64,000 nucleotides of DNA from GCA-2794515 sp034436155 (GTDB taxonomy: Bacteria > Chloroflexota > Anaerolineae > Aggregatilineales > Phototrophicaceae): assembly GCA_034436155.1 (NCBI GenBank), contig DAOTVP010000113.1:92200-156199 (forward strand), written 5' to 3'. The translations under genes were made by a program, and so were the position numbers. Under the pieces are notes generated by a model. That model was not told where the DNA came from. It did not search any database and saw only the letters and a list, made by a program, of their open reading frames with translations. Below are positions 25,790-35,054 of this stretch, piece by piece (the stretch's first letter is position 1; the number at the start of each line of letters is the position of its first letter).

Positions 25790-26053
25790 TTATGAATCCG
25801 CTTTGGCGATCGCTTCAGCATAATATGCCACCGATTGGCGCATTTCTGATAAGACATCATCGGGGATGGTGTCTAAATAAGCACCCTTTTGCACAAATTG
25901 TTCAAAACTTTGAACAGCAGAACTATCGCCACAGGCACATGCACCTGCATCTTCAAACCACATCACGCGCCCCTGAATTTGGTCAACGGTTGCGCCATTC
26001 ACGCCACCGTCATCCGTCACCCACATCCATGCAGTATTGGGTAGCTTGGTCAT
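25790..26053 (-). CDS. Small hypothetical protein
   Basis: 87 residues, start preceded by AAAGGAG. The N-terminal half contains TAWMWVTDDGG and ends ACACGDSSAV, with two cysteines; the rest is helical and acidic. I do not recognise a family. It stands alone between tRNA-Ala and maf. It shows no signal peptide. Confidence 0.65.
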   Translation of the reverse strand: MTKLPNTAWMWVTDDGGVNGATVDQIQGRVMWFEDAGACACGDSSAVQSFEQFVQKGAYLDTIPDDVLSEMRQSVAYYAEAIAKADS

Positions 26054-26123
26054 GTTATGCTCCTTTATCCATTATTTTAGTGCGGATATACGCTTCGTAA
26101 TCGGCCTATACATGCCCCAAAAT

Positions 26124-26792
26124 TTATCTTGTCTCAGACAAATATATCGGGCAATCACAAGATTCAGACGCGCTGATATTCGCCCATCCTACTTGTGCTA
26201 ATCCGCGTTTGACGGCGCACAGGGGCAATCCAACCACATTGTTATAACACCCTTCGATATAGGCAACGGGCATAAATCCGTTGTGTTGAATGGCATACGC
26301 ACCCGCTTTATCAAACGGATCGCCTGTGGCGATATATGCCTCGATTTCGGCATCGGTATAATCGCGCATGAACACACGGGTTTGGATAAAATCGGCATAA
26401 CGCACGGGCATATCGCCGAGTCGCAACACTGTGAACGCGGTGATGACCACATGCGGACGGTTACGCAGGCGCATGAGCATATCCCGCGCCATATCTGCGC
26501 CTTCTGGTTTGCCCAATAATTCGCCCGATTCGGTGATGCCGATGGTATCGGCACTGAGGATGACTATCGTATCGGCGGCGAGGATGGTCGCAGGTGCAGA
26601 TAAGCGTTGTGCAACGGCATCAGCTTTGGCGGATGCTAATCGCTGGACATACGCGAGAGGTGTCTCTGATGGATGTTGTGTTTCATCTATATCGGGTTTG
26701 ATGATGGTGAAGTGGATGCCGAGCGAAGTTATCATCTCGCGCCGACGCGGAGAACCCGATGCGAGGATGAAGGTGGGATTTTGTGGTGTCAT
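26124..26792 (-). CDS. maf: Maf-family nucleotide pyrophosphatase
   Basis: 222 residues. Family role: hydrolysis of non-canonical or pyrimidine nucleoside triphosphates, associated with the septum formation inhibitor Maf. Visible signatures are ILASGSPRRREM at the N-terminus, DIDE, RLASAKADAV, AADTIVIL and GKPEGADMARDML, followed by DPFDKAGAYAIQ. ATG 26792 is chosen because it precedes the family N-terminus directly; an extension to 26840 would run into a palindromic repeat. It is the gene after slyD on the minus strand. Confidence 0.9.
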   Translation of the reverse strand: MTPQNPTFILASGSPRRREMITSLGIHFTIIKPDIDETQHPSETPLAYVQRLASAKADAVAQRLSAPATILAADTIVILSADTIGITESGELLGKPEGADMARDMLMRLRNRPHVVITAFTVLRLGDMPVRYADFIQTRVFMRDYTDAEIEAYIATGDPFDKAGAYAIQHNGFMPVAYIEGCYNNVVGLPLCAVKRGLAQVGWANISASESCDCPIYLSETR

Positions 26793-26807
26793 AGTGAGTA
26801 TATATCC

Positions 26808-26834
26808 GTAGGGACGGCATATGACCATCCCTAC
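26808..26834. repeat. GTAGGG-family palindrome
   Basis: GTAGGGA and TCCCTAC arms (26808-26814 and 26828-26834) enclose a loop with CATATG. Located between slyD and maf on the same strand. Confidence 0.65.
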
Positions 26835-26851
26835 ACACAAAAAACGAAGAT

Positions 26852-27367
26852 TTATTCTTCGTCCTCATCGTAATCGTAGTCATCATCGAAGAATAAGTCG
26901 GCGCTGTGGGGATAGCCTTGTTCGAGTTCTTCTTCATCGGCTTCACGCAATTCCAACACCTCGACTTCATAGGTGACAACTTTACCCGCGAGCGGGTCGT
27001 TAAAATCGAGGACGACAGAATCATCATTGATGGCGCTGACGGTGGCTTCTATCAAGTCGCCGTCTTCATCTTCGAGCAGAACTTCCATACCAACTTCGAG
27101 GCTATCTGGCACATCTTCGCGTGCGACAACTTCGACATCTTCTTCATCATATTCACCATAGGCATCGATTGGTTGTAATGTCACGGTGAATTTATCACCT
27201 GCTTTTTTGCCTTCGAGAGCGACTTCTAAACCAGGGACAATATTGCCTGCACCGTGTAAGTATTCTAAGGGATCGTCCGAATCGGTGCTTTCAATTTCGA
27301 CACCTTCGGATGTGAGGCGATACGCAATAGAGACAACAACGCCTTTTTCAATTTTGTTCACAGCCAT
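26852..27367 (-). CDS. slyD: SlyD-like FKBP-type peptidyl-prolyl isomerase
   Basis: 171 residues. Catalyses cis-trans isomerisation of prolyl bonds and has chaperone activity through the insert-in-flap domain. The FKBP half has VVVSIAYRLTSEGVEIEST and PLEYLHGAGNIVPGLEVALEG; the flap insert is DAYGEYDEEDVEVV. The C-terminal metal-binding His/Cys tail of E. coli SlyD is replaced by a very acidic Asp/Glu tail (FFDDDYDYDEDEE), so nickel binding is doubtful. Start MAVNKIEKG at 27367. Divergent from mutS2. Confidence 0.88.
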   Translation of the reverse strand: MAVNKIEKGVVVSIAYRLTSEGVEIESTDSDDPLEYLHGAGNIVPGLEVALEGKKAGDKFTVTLQPIDAYGEYDEEDVEVVAREDVPDSLEVGMEVLLEDEDGDLIEATVSAINDDSVVLDFNDPLAGKVVTYEVEVLELREADEEELEQGYPHSADLFFDDDYDYDEDEE

Positions 27368-27523
27368 GTATGTTTTTATATCCTCATGTAAAACCAAGAG
27401 CCTGCGAAATTTAGGCTCATCATAGAATGTCATTATAGGGTAAGTTGCACAAAAGGTATAGGGCGAATCACATGCGCTTATCATGGGCTTACTGGTCTCT
27501 CATGAACCCTTAAAAACTCATGA

Positions 27524-27552
27524 TTGCCAAATAAGACCCAATCGGTTACAAT
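27524..27552 (+). promoter_or_regulatory. Promoter of mutS2
   Basis: TTGCCA (27524-27529) and TACAAT (27547-27552) with 17-base spacing, 42 bases before the mutS2 start. Confidence 0.7.
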
Positions 27553-27593
27553 AAAAGTATGATGTTTATGTGATAAGGAATAGAGAATCATTG

Positions 27594-29987
27594 ATGATAC
27601 CAGAAAAAACATTGCAAACGCTTGAACTGGATAAAATTTTGACCAAATTGGCGACCTATAGCACCTTCGCGGGTGGGGAAGAATTAGTGCGTGGGTTGTA
27701 TCCGACCACCGATTTGGCAGAAGCTCAGCTTTGGCAAAAAGAGACCGCCGAAGCCCGTTTGCTCTTCGAGAATAAGACTAATGTCACCCTCGGCGGGGTG
27801 CGTGATGTGCGCGATATTGTCCGCGCCGCCCAACGCGGTGTGGTGATCGACCCGCCCATTTTGCAAGATATCCGCAACACCTTACGGCGTGGCATGACGC
27901 TCAGGCGCACACTCGGACGGATGAAATCAAATTATCCGCTACTGGCAAATCTCGCCGAGATGATGGAAGAAGAAACCGAAATCCAAGACGCGATTAGCAA
28001 TGTGTTGGATGATAATAGCGAGGTCAAAGATTCTGCTAGTCCCAAACTCGCCATCATCCGCCGTGACCTGAAAATCGCGTTTGAGCGCCTGCAATCTAAA
28101 CTGAATCGCCTGATTACCACCCCTAGCAAAGCGCAGTATCTACAAGAAGCTATCATCACCATGCGAAGCGGGCGCTATGTCGTGCCGATTAAAGCCGACC
28201 ATAAGGGCAAAATTCCAGGCGTGGTGCATGATTCATCGGCATCAGGCGCGACCTTGTTCATTGAACCGCTCGAAACAGTGGAACTGAATAATCAGTGGCG
28301 CGAGTTGCAAATCGAAGAAGAAAAAGAGATTCGGCGCATTTTAGCCGCCCTCAGCGCCCAAATCGGGGAACGGGCAGATTATATCATCCATACGGTTGGT
28401 GTTTTAGCCTATCTGGATTTGACTTTCGCCAAAGCGCGATATGCCGATGACCAAAAAGCGGTGCAACCCGTCCTCATCCCTTTCAAGCAACGCCCCAACA
28501 CGCCCAATCATCCGGGCAGTACGATTTATCTGAAGGGCGCACGCCATCCCCTATTGGGTGAGCATGTCGTCCCGTTGGACATTGAATTTGGTGATGAAAC
28601 TTGGGTGATGGTCGTCACGGGTCCGAATACAGGCGGGAAAACCGTCTCGCTGAAAACGGTTGGGTTGATGAGCCTGATGGCACAATGTGGGTTGCATCTG
28701 CCCGCAGAAGAGGCGAAATTATGTGTTTTTGACGGGATTTTTGCCGATATTGGCGATGAACAAAGCATCGAACAATCGCTGAGTACCTTCTCTTCGCACC
28801 TGCGGAACACCATCCAAATTTTAGACAATTGTGATGACCGTTCTCTGGTGTTGTTGGATGAAGTCGGCGCAGGGACAGACCCCGCCGAAGGCTCGGCGTT
28901 GGCGCGGGCGATATTGACGACATTGGTCAATCGACGAGTAACCACGATGGTGACAACCCATCACCCCGAACTCAAGATTTATAGTGTCGAAACGCCAGGG
29001 GTCAGGAATGCCAGCGTGGAATTTGACCTCGAAACGCTCGCCCCCACCTATCGCTTGATTGTCGGGTTGCCCGGACGCTCGAATGCGTTGGCGATTGCCA
29101 CCCGTCTCGGTCTGAGCCGTGAAATTATCGAATTGGCGCGGGGGATGGTCGCTATTGAAGATTTAGTCGCCGATGATCTGTTAGATGAAATCCATCGCAC
29201 CCGCGAAAATATCCGCCGAGAACACGAAGAATTGGCATTACTCCGCCTCGAGATCGAAGAACAGCGCGATGCGCTCCAAGCCAGACTCGACCAAATTGAA
29301 GATGAACGCCGTAATATCATCAACAGTTCACGCCGTCATGCCGAAGAGGAACTCAACGATCTGCGTAAAGAGATTAAACGCCTGCGTGAAGATTTGCGCC
29401 GTGCGGGGTTGCCACTCGAAAATTTGATGGCGGTGCAACAGGCGGCGGAAAAAATCGCCCAATACAACGCCCAACCGATTGTGAATGCCACCGAAACAGT
29501 AGAAAATGAATTCATTCCGCGTTTAGGCGATGTGGTGTGGCTCGAAACGCTCAACGCGGAGGGCGCAGTCATCGAACTCGATGGTAACAGCGCGTTGGTG
29601 CAAGTTGGTTCGCTCAAAGTGCGGGCGGGCTTAAACGAATTGCAACGGCGCACCAAAAGCCAAAAACGCGAGATGAAACGCGGGCATGTGCGCCAATACG
29701 ACACCAGCAAAATTTATATGCCCGATGTGAAATCGCCTGGGTTAGAACTGGATTTGCGCGGGCAACGGGTCGAATCTGCCATAGAACGGCTCGACCAATA
29801 TGTGGATGCCGCCTATAGTTCGGGGTTGCCGTTTGCGCGGATTATTCACGGCAAAGGCACAGGTGCGCTCCGCAAAGCGGTGCGGGAGCATGTCGAAACA
29901 CACCCGTTGATTTCTAAGGTCGAGACCGCCCACCCCAACGAAGGCGGTGATGGTGTCACGGTGATACACATGACCCCGCAAATTTAA
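27594..29987 (+). CDS. mutS2: MutS2 endonuclease / recombination suppressor
   Basis: 797 residues. MutS2 lacks the mismatch-recognition domains of MutS. The core and lever region is followed by an ATPase with Walker A GPNTGGKT, a Walker B stretch with LLDEVGAGTDPAEGS, and a long coiled coil (about 520-620). The C-terminus is an Smr domain with LDLRGQRVESAIERL and HGKGTG. Family role: suppression of homologous recombination and, in some bacteria, ribosome-collision rescue. ATG 27594 is preferred; GTG 27570 lies upstream with no better site. A strong promoter precedes it. Confidence 0.95.
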   Translation: MIPEKTLQTLELDKILTKLATYSTFAGGEELVRGLYPTTDLAEAQLWQKETAEARLLFENKTNVTLGGVRDVRDIVRAAQRGVVIDPPILQDIRNTLRRGMTLRRTLGRMKSNYPLLANLAEMMEEETEIQDAISNVLDDNSEVKDSASPKLAIIRRDLKIAFERLQSKLNRLITTPSKAQYLQEAIITMRSGRYVVPIKADHKGKIPGVVHDSSASGATLFIEPLETVELNNQWRELQIEEEKEIRRILAALSAQIGERADYIIHTVGVLAYLDLTFAKARYADDQKAVQPVLIPFKQRPNTPNHPGSTIYLKGARHPLLGEHVVPLDIEFGDETWVMVVTGPNTGGKTVSLKTVGLMSLMAQCGLHLPAEEAKLCVFDGIFADIGDEQSIEQSLSTFSSHLRNTIQILDNCDDRSLVLLDEVGAGTDPAEGSALARAILTTLVNRRVTTMVTTHHPELKIYSVETPGVRNASVEFDLETLAPTYRLIVGLPGRSNALAIATRLGLSREIIELARGMVAIEDLVADDLLDEIHRTRENIRREHEELALLRLEIEEQRDALQARLDQIEDERRNIINSSRRHAEEELNDLRKEIKRLREDLRRAGLPLENLMAVQQAAEKIAQYNAQPIVNATETVENEFIPRLGDVVWLETLNAEGAVIELDGNSALVQVGSLKVRAGLNELQRRTKSQKREMKRGHVRQYDTSKIYMPDVKSPGLELDLRGQRVESAIERLDQYVDAAYSSGLPFARIIHGKGTGALRKAVREHVETHPLISKVETAHPNEGGDGVTVIHMTPQI

Positions 29988-30104
29988 GCGGTGTGATCAT
30001 TGATGGGCGCAAAAGCGCGTCTGTACAGACATAAACATTCTGATGATGAGCATGAATTATCATGCCCTGTGGTTTTATATTCTATCTTTAAGGAGGAAAA
30101 ACAC

Positions 30105-30680
30105 ATGATTTACACCAATAACTTGCTCACGGGCGAAAAAGTGCGCCTAGCCCCCATCAATAAAGATGACCTGCCCATTTATCACAAATGGTTTAGCAAT
30201 ACCGAATTTTTGCGCTTGCTCACGTCCGATGTCGCCATGCCCAAGACCACCGAAAATGAATTGGCATGGTATGAAGAGGCATCGAAAAGCAAAGACGAAT
30301 ATGTATTTGGGATTCGTGCATTAGACGACAATCGCCTGTTGGGGAATTGCTCTATTTTTAGCATCAGCCAAAATTCGCGTAACGCCGAAGTGGGTATTTA
30401 TATCGGCGAACCGTCCGAATGGGGCAAAGGATTCGGGTCGGATGCAATGAATGTCTTGGTGCGCTTTGGCTTCATGGATGTCAATTTGCATCGCCTTGAG
30501 TTGCGCGTTTTTGGGTATAACGCACGCGCCATCAGTTCCTACGAAAAAGTGGGCTTTGTGCGCGAAGCGATATTGCGTGAGGCATTATATCGAGACGGGA
30601 CATATCACGATGTTCATATCATGGGCATCTTGCGCCGTGATTGGCTGGCGCAACATCACCCAGAGGTCAAAATATCATGA
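30105..30680 (+). CDS. GNAT acetyltransferase, RimJ/RimL-like (copy 1)
   Basis: 191 residues. GNAT fold, moving acetyl from acetyl-CoA to an amino group. The CoA-binding motif A reads WGKGFGSDAM, preceded by the beta-4 strand VGIYIGEPSEW; SSYEKVGFVREA is the conserved C-terminal motif of the RimL group. AAGGAGG sits ideally before ATG 30105. It overlaps copy 2 by four bases (ATGA). It differs from copy 2 at several central residues, so their substrates may differ. Substrate unknown. Confidence 0.88.
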   Translation: MIYTNNLLTGEKVRLAPINKDDLPIYHKWFSNTEFLRLLTSDVAMPKTTENELAWYEEASKSKDEYVFGIRALDDNRLLGNCSIFSISQNSRNAEVGIYIGEPSEWGKGFGSDAMNVLVRFGFMDVNLHRLELRVFGYNARAISSYEKVGFVREAILREALYRDGTYHDVHIMGILRRDWLAQHHPEVKIS

Positions 30681-31249
30681 TTTACACCAACAATTTGCTA
30701 TATGGGGAACGGGTTTATCTGACTGGTATTCGCAAAGATGATATAGATCATTATCAAAAATGGCATACGAATACCGAATTCATGCGCCTCAAAAGTGGCG
30801 GTATTGCCATGCCTCGCACACAAGAACAAATTGAAAAATGGGTTGAAAGTATCGCCAAAGATGAAGACACCTTCAGATTCGGCATTCGCCTGCGTGAAGA
30901 TGACCGTCTATTGGGCAATGGTGACATCGAAATCGAAAGCCAATTTTCGCATCATGGCTGGTTGGGAATTTTCATCGGCGACCCCGATGATTGGGGCAAA
31001 GGTTATGGCACAGAAGCGATGAATGTTTTAGTCCGTTTCGGCTTCATGGAACTGAATTTGCATCGCATGACGTTGAATGTCTTTGCCTATAATGAGCGAG
31101 GCATCAAATCGTATGAAAACGTGGGATTTGTGCATGAAGGGACAAACCGTGAGGCATTGTATCGAGACGGGACATATCATGATGTTCATATCATGGGCAT
31201 CTTGCGCCGTGATTGGCTGAATAAACATCATCCTGAATTGGTGAAATAA
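30677..31249 (+). CDS. GNAT acetyltransferase, RimJ/RimL-like (copy 2)
   Basis: 190 residues, a close tandem paralogue of the preceding gene (both begin MIYTNNLL and end with YHDVHIMGILRRDWL). Motif A is WGKGYGTEAMNVL, preceded by LGIFIGDPDDW. The start overlaps the previous stop as ATGA, so translation is coupled. The duplication is visible from the nearly identical ends and divergent middle. Substrate unknown. Confidence 0.88.
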   Translation: MIYTNNLLYGERVYLTGIRKDDIDHYQKWHTNTEFMRLKSGGIAMPRTQEQIEKWVESIAKDEDTFRFGIRLREDDRLLGNGDIEIESQFSHHGWLGIFIGDPDDWGKGYGTEAMNVLVRFGFMELNLHRMTLNVFAYNERGIKSYENVGFVHEGTNREALYRDGTYHDVHIMGILRRDWLNKHHPELVK

Positions 31250-31287
31250 TGCCCAAAACGCCCATTTTGTGCTATGCTAGTGGGCAT
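31249..31287 (+). promoter_or_regulatory. Inverted repeat at the start of the next gene
   Basis: ATGCCCA (31249-31255) and TGGGCAT (31281-31287) pair perfectly; the second arm contains the first bases of the preferred ATG at 31286. The stem could shield the start codon. Confidence 0.45.
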
Positions 31288-33151
31288 GGAAAATCGTCTG
31301 ATAACACACCTCAAAAAACCGAATATTCATGCGTGGCTGGTGGTATCGCTCATTTTATTGGCGATATACGCCACCACCATGCAGACTATCCCCAACGGGT
31401 CTGGGCATTATTTCATGATTGATGTCGGCGAGACGCAACTCGTCCTCAATTTATGGGGGAGTTTGCATTCCACAGGCTACCCGTTGTATGTCATTTTGGG
31501 CAATATCCTCACATCGGTCATGCGGTTTATTGGGGTTAGCCCGATTATCGCGCCAGCTATCACCTCGTTGATATGGGGGATGATGGCGCTCACCGTGCTA
31601 TACGTCCTCGCTTATCACCATACCAAACGCGCATGGCTCTCGGCAATCGTCATCGGCGTGTTTGGACTTGCCCGTACTGTGTGGATACATCAGGTTATCG
31701 CCGAAATTTACACCTTCGGGTTGCTCATCGGCGCGGTATTGTTGTTGATTGCCCTCTGGCAAAAGCCGATTCGCGGGCGCATGTATTGGTTGGCATTCAT
31801 CGGCGGGATTGGCGTGGCGCATCACCGCGCCATCGCCATGATGATACCTGCCCTACTCTTCGCCATGCTCCCCTATTTCTGGGAACATCGGCGCGAGATG
31901 CCCAAACTGGTATTGATAAGCCTGTTATTGGGGTGTATCGGCTTTGGGCAATATCTGTATCTGTATTTGCGTGGTATCGCAGGTGGTGCATGGGTGTATG
32001 GTGAACCGCAAACGCTCGAAGGCGTGTGGATACAATTCATCGGCATCGAAGCCTCGCGGTTTATCGGCACGCCTAGCACGTTTGAGGGCTTACGCCAAAA
32101 TTTTGAATGGGTGAACAGCGTTTTGCGGTTAGATGTAACCACAAGTGCATTGACTGGTGGCATCGGTGGCTTGTTGATTGGGCTGATTCATCACCGTAAA
32201 CTGGCGGTTGTGATGATACTCAACGGGTTAGTTGCGTATCTATTTCACGTCTTTTTCTATACCGATATTTTATCGGCATTGATATTGCCCGTGTTGGTGA
32301 GCATCGCATTTGGTTGGTTATTGGTCGGCGATTTTGGCATCCGCCTGCTGGATGGTGGCGACATCCGCGAATCTGTCCCCGATTTTTGGAAAATGTTGGT
32401 GCTGTGGATGTTCATCGGCATAGGGGCGAATTTATTTCGTATCCATCAACCGTTCATCCAAGCCATCACCACCAACCCAGACGGCATCAAGACGATTAAC
32501 ATGCTCAAACATGCCCCTGCGAATAGCGTGGTCATGGTGACATGGGGACCGAATCACTTTGCGGCGGGCATCGGGCGCGATTTGACGGGCGAATTGGTGC
32601 ATCTCGATCTCGTAGATCATAAAGCCGATTACGCCCAAATTTTAGCCGATAACAAGCGCCTCATCACACCCGATTACACGATTTATACCCAACCCCCCTC
32701 ATGGTGGGAGCAACGCTTAGGACGGATTTATCCCGTTGCGGTTGCGCCGAATGTGGTCGAGATCAAAACCGCGCCCGCTATCGCCGATAATCCACCCAAC
32801 GCGGGTATCATCGCCCAAGATTATCAGGTGGTGTGTGATGATGACCGCATCAGCCTGTATGTGACGTGGGTCACGGCGGATATTCCGACAGAAGATTTAA
32901 GCGTATTCGTACACGGTTTAGCCGATGACGGCAACCTCATCGCACAAGGCGATCAACCCGCGCCCGTATATTTATGGCGACCCCTAACGACATGGGTGGC
33001 GGGCGAAATGGTGACGGATATCTATCCGTTGGTGTATCTGCCCAATATGAATGGCGATATTCACACGATCCGATTTGGATTATATCGAATATCAGATGCA
33101 GGATTTGAAAATATGGTCGAATACGAAACGGCGGTGAATTGTGATGGGTAA
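31286..33151 (+). CDS. DUF2723-like membrane protein, probable lipid-linked sugar transferase
   Basis: 621 residues with about 11 membrane segments, then a soluble beta-rich C-terminal domain (about 500-620). The first extracytoplasmic loop DVGETQLVLNLWGSLHSTGYPLY matches the D-G-E ... H-x-x-GYPLY layout of DUF2723 proteins, distant relatives of GT-C glycosyltransferases. This would use a polyprenyl-linked sugar outside the membrane, but the reaction is inferred. ATG 31286 is favoured; an in-frame ATG at 31274 is possible. It overlaps the downstream lipoprotein gene by eight bases. Confidence 0.75.
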   Translation: MENRLITHLKKPNIHAWLVVSLILLAIYATTMQTIPNGSGHYFMIDVGETQLVLNLWGSLHSTGYPLYVILGNILTSVMRFIGVSPIIAPAITSLIWGMMALTVLYVLAYHHTKRAWLSAIVIGVFGLARTVWIHQVIAEIYTFGLLIGAVLLLIALWQKPIRGRMYWLAFIGGIGVAHHRAIAMMIPALLFAMLPYFWEHRREMPKLVLISLLLGCIGFGQYLYLYLRGIAGGAWVYGEPQTLEGVWIQFIGIEASRFIGTPSTFEGLRQNFEWVNSVLRLDVTTSALTGGIGGLLIGLIHHRKLAVVMILNGLVAYLFHVFFYTDILSALILPVLVSIAFGWLLVGDFGIRLLDGGDIRESVPDFWKMLVLWMFIGIGANLFRIHQPFIQAITTNPDGIKTINMLKHAPANSVVMVTWGPNHFAAGIGRDLTGELVHLDLVDHKADYAQILADNKRLITPDYTIYTQPPSWWEQRLGRIYPVAVAPNVVEIKTAPAIADNPPNAGIIAQDYQVVCDDDRISLYVTWVTADIPTEDLSVFVHGLADDGNLIAQGDQPAPVYLWRPLTTWVAGEMVTDIYPLVYLPNMNGDIHTIRFGLYRISDAGFENMVEYETAVNCDG

Positions 33152-33950
33152 AATCAAACTGAAACGCATTTTCATTTTTATCATCACGATAGTATTATCT
33201 GCCTGCGAGACGGTGTATGTGCCACCCCAAACTGCGCCAACGCTGACCGCACCACCGATCATCAAACAATTGGCGACCCCCGCCCCCACCTTCACGCCCG
33301 ATCGGGTGGCGATGCTCGCCACACAACAAGCCAACGCGCCGACACCTATCCGCACAGCGACCCCCACGCCAACCATCACGCCATACGTAGGCGTGTTTTT
33401 GGGCGAAATTGTACAAGAATCGAACATCCCAAACCCCGCCGATTTTTTCATCCCACCAACACCTATGAATACCATCCCCTTGATATGCGGATTTGAACCC
33501 GACCCTGTATTCGGCACGGCATGGGAAGATGAGCATCGCAACACGCTCAAATGTCCGATTCAAGAACGCTTCGGCTTCAATGGACGTGGACAAATTTTTG
33601 AGGGTGGCGCGATGTATTTTCGCATCGAGACCAACGAAGTATGGGCAATTGCGCCTGGTAGTGGCACATTTAGCGGGTTGTATTGGTACGAAGGGCAACC
33701 GAATCCGTCCATTGTGCCTGGAGCCAGTGTCGCACCTGCGGGGCGGTTTATCCCTAGCGGGTATATCGGCTCGGTTTGGGCGAGTATCGCCCCACTCCAA
33801 CAGGCGCTCGGTTTGGGCTTGTTGCCCGAAGGCGATAGCGCCGTGAATGTGCAACGGTTTGACGGCGGGTCTTTATTTTTAGATGTGAATGCGGGTCAAG
33901 TGTTCGTCTTGTTGCTCGATGGCACAGCATATGGACCGTATACACCTTAA
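33144..33950 (+). CDS. Lipoprotein of unknown function
   Basis: 268 residues. Signal peptide ends in lipobox LSAC (Cys21), so it is anchored outside the membrane. A Pro/Thr-rich linker (about 30-80) follows. The distal part is beta-rich and contains no recognised domain, with FFIPPTPMN and two Cys near 110-135. The start overlaps the end of the DUF2723 gene, which suggests co-expression. A GTG three bases earlier is an alternative. Function unknown. Confidence 0.72.
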   Translation: MGKIKLKRIFIFIITIVLSACETVYVPPQTAPTLTAPPIIKQLATPAPTFTPDRVAMLATQQANAPTPIRTATPTPTITPYVGVFLGEIVQESNIPNPADFFIPPTPMNTIPLICGFEPDPVFGTAWEDEHRNTLKCPIQERFGFNGRGQIFEGGAMYFRIETNEVWAIAPGSGTFSGLYWYEGQPNPSIVPGASVAPAGRFIPSGYIGSVWASIAPLQQALGLGLLPEGDSAVNVQRFDGGSLFLDVNAGQVFVLLLDGTAYGPYTP

Positions 33951-33960
33951 TTATCATGAG

Positions 33961-34063
33961 GACGGATATACGGGCTTGCGCCTTAATCGGTCTGTACAAA
34001 TTTTATCCATCAAAATCAATTGAGCCTTGTGTAAGGGACGATTAGCGAAGCGTATATCGTCCC
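33961..34063. repeat. Two hairpin-family copies
   Basis: Copy 1 (33961-33992) reads, on the minus strand, GACCGAT, TA, an inner GGC-GCAA-GCC stem and GTAT, then ATCCGTC. Copy 2 (34031-34063) has GGGACGAT, TA, GC-GAA-GC, GTAT, ATCGTCCC. They fill the gap between the lipoprotein and the secreted repeat protein. Confidence 0.75.
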
Positions 34064-34112
34064 ATCGGGAAAGTCGGAAGTCTAAATCTTAAATAACGAA
34101 AAGGAAATCAAC

Positions 34113-35051
34113 ATGCGCCTCATCAAATTATCACTCATCACCCTGATCTGTCTTGTGCCGTTGGCTTGGGCATTGGCACAAGAACCCACCCCCACCCCGC
34201 CCACACCGATTGAAATTACGCCAGAACCCGCCCCCGATATGACCACCCCACCCGCCCAGCCGAGCGATGTCACACTGTTATTATCGGCACGGAGCGACCT
34301 CGAAAATTTGGTCAACGCCACCCGTGCGGGCGTGCGCCCCGATGGTTGGACAGGCGCAATCGACACCAACGACCCCAATTTAGCCCTGCTCATTCGGCTC
34401 GACCTCGAATTATTGGCGGGGTCATTATTGGGCGCGAATATCCGCCCCGATGGTTGGTTTGGCGCGGTTGCCAGCACCAATTACGCCATCGCCCGCGATA
34501 TTCGGCATGACCTCGAATTATTGGCGGAGACCGTTCTCGGCACAGAACGACCCGCAGGTTGGATTGGTGGCGAGCCATTGCTCCGTTGTGACCGCACCAC
34601 ACAAGCATTGGTGCAATTATTAGAACTCAATGGCGTGTTCGTCTTGCAAGCAGACCGCACCGCGCCCGATTTTTGTGCGCGTGCCGCCCAAGAAGCGAGT
34701 GTGTTTATCGAGATTAATTATCTGGCGACTGGCACGCTCGTTGGGGAACGCATTTCGCCCGTTGTTGGTTCGACCTTTGTTGGTGATAACACCATCAATA
34801 GCAATTTCGCCGTTGGATTTTTCGATACAGGCGCGGTACGGCGGGCGGGAGTCATCCCCAACGGCACATCATTCACGCCTATCGCACGCAGTTATACCCA
34901 ATTTTCCAATATGATGTTGATAGAAGGCGATGGCTTCGTGGTGTTCATCGATTATCAATTCTCGACTGTCACCGATGACCAATTCGAGGCGTTGCCCGAT
35001 GTGACCACGTTGGAATATAGCGTGAGTTGCTCGGCAGAATGGTGTAACTAA
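34113..35051 (+). CDS. Secreted protein with RPDGW repeats
   Basis: 312 residues. Type I signal peptide with a likely cleavage after ALA, then a Pro/Thr-rich linker. Three imperfect repeats of about 35-40 residues follow; each has a DLE helix and an (R)PDGW-x-GA or PAGWIGG motif (near 75-82, 110-117 and 145-152). The rest is beta-rich with two Cys pairs. I know no family with this repeat. It lies between a lipoprotein and a TPR gene, all on the same strand. Function unknown; cell-envelope role inferred. Confidence 0.75.
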   Translation: MRLIKLSLITLICLVPLAWALAQEPTPTPPTPIEITPEPAPDMTTPPAQPSDVTLLLSARSDLENLVNATRAGVRPDGWTGAIDTNDPNLALLIRLDLELLAGSLLGANIRPDGWFGAVASTNYAIARDIRHDLELLAETVLGTERPAGWIGGEPLLRCDRTTQALVQLLELNGVFVLQADRTAPDFCARAAQEASVFIEINYLATGTLVGERISPVVGSTFVGDNTINSNFAVGFFDTGAVRRAGVIPNGTSFTPIARSYTQFSNMMLIEGDGFVVFIDYQFSTVTDDQFEALPDVTTLEYSVSCSAEWCN

Positions 35052-35054
35052 ACG

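Noticed and set aside
33195..33854. Open frame opposite the lipoprotein gene
   Set aside because: The plus-strand gene has a lipobox and overlaps its neighbour neatly; the antisense frame has neither.
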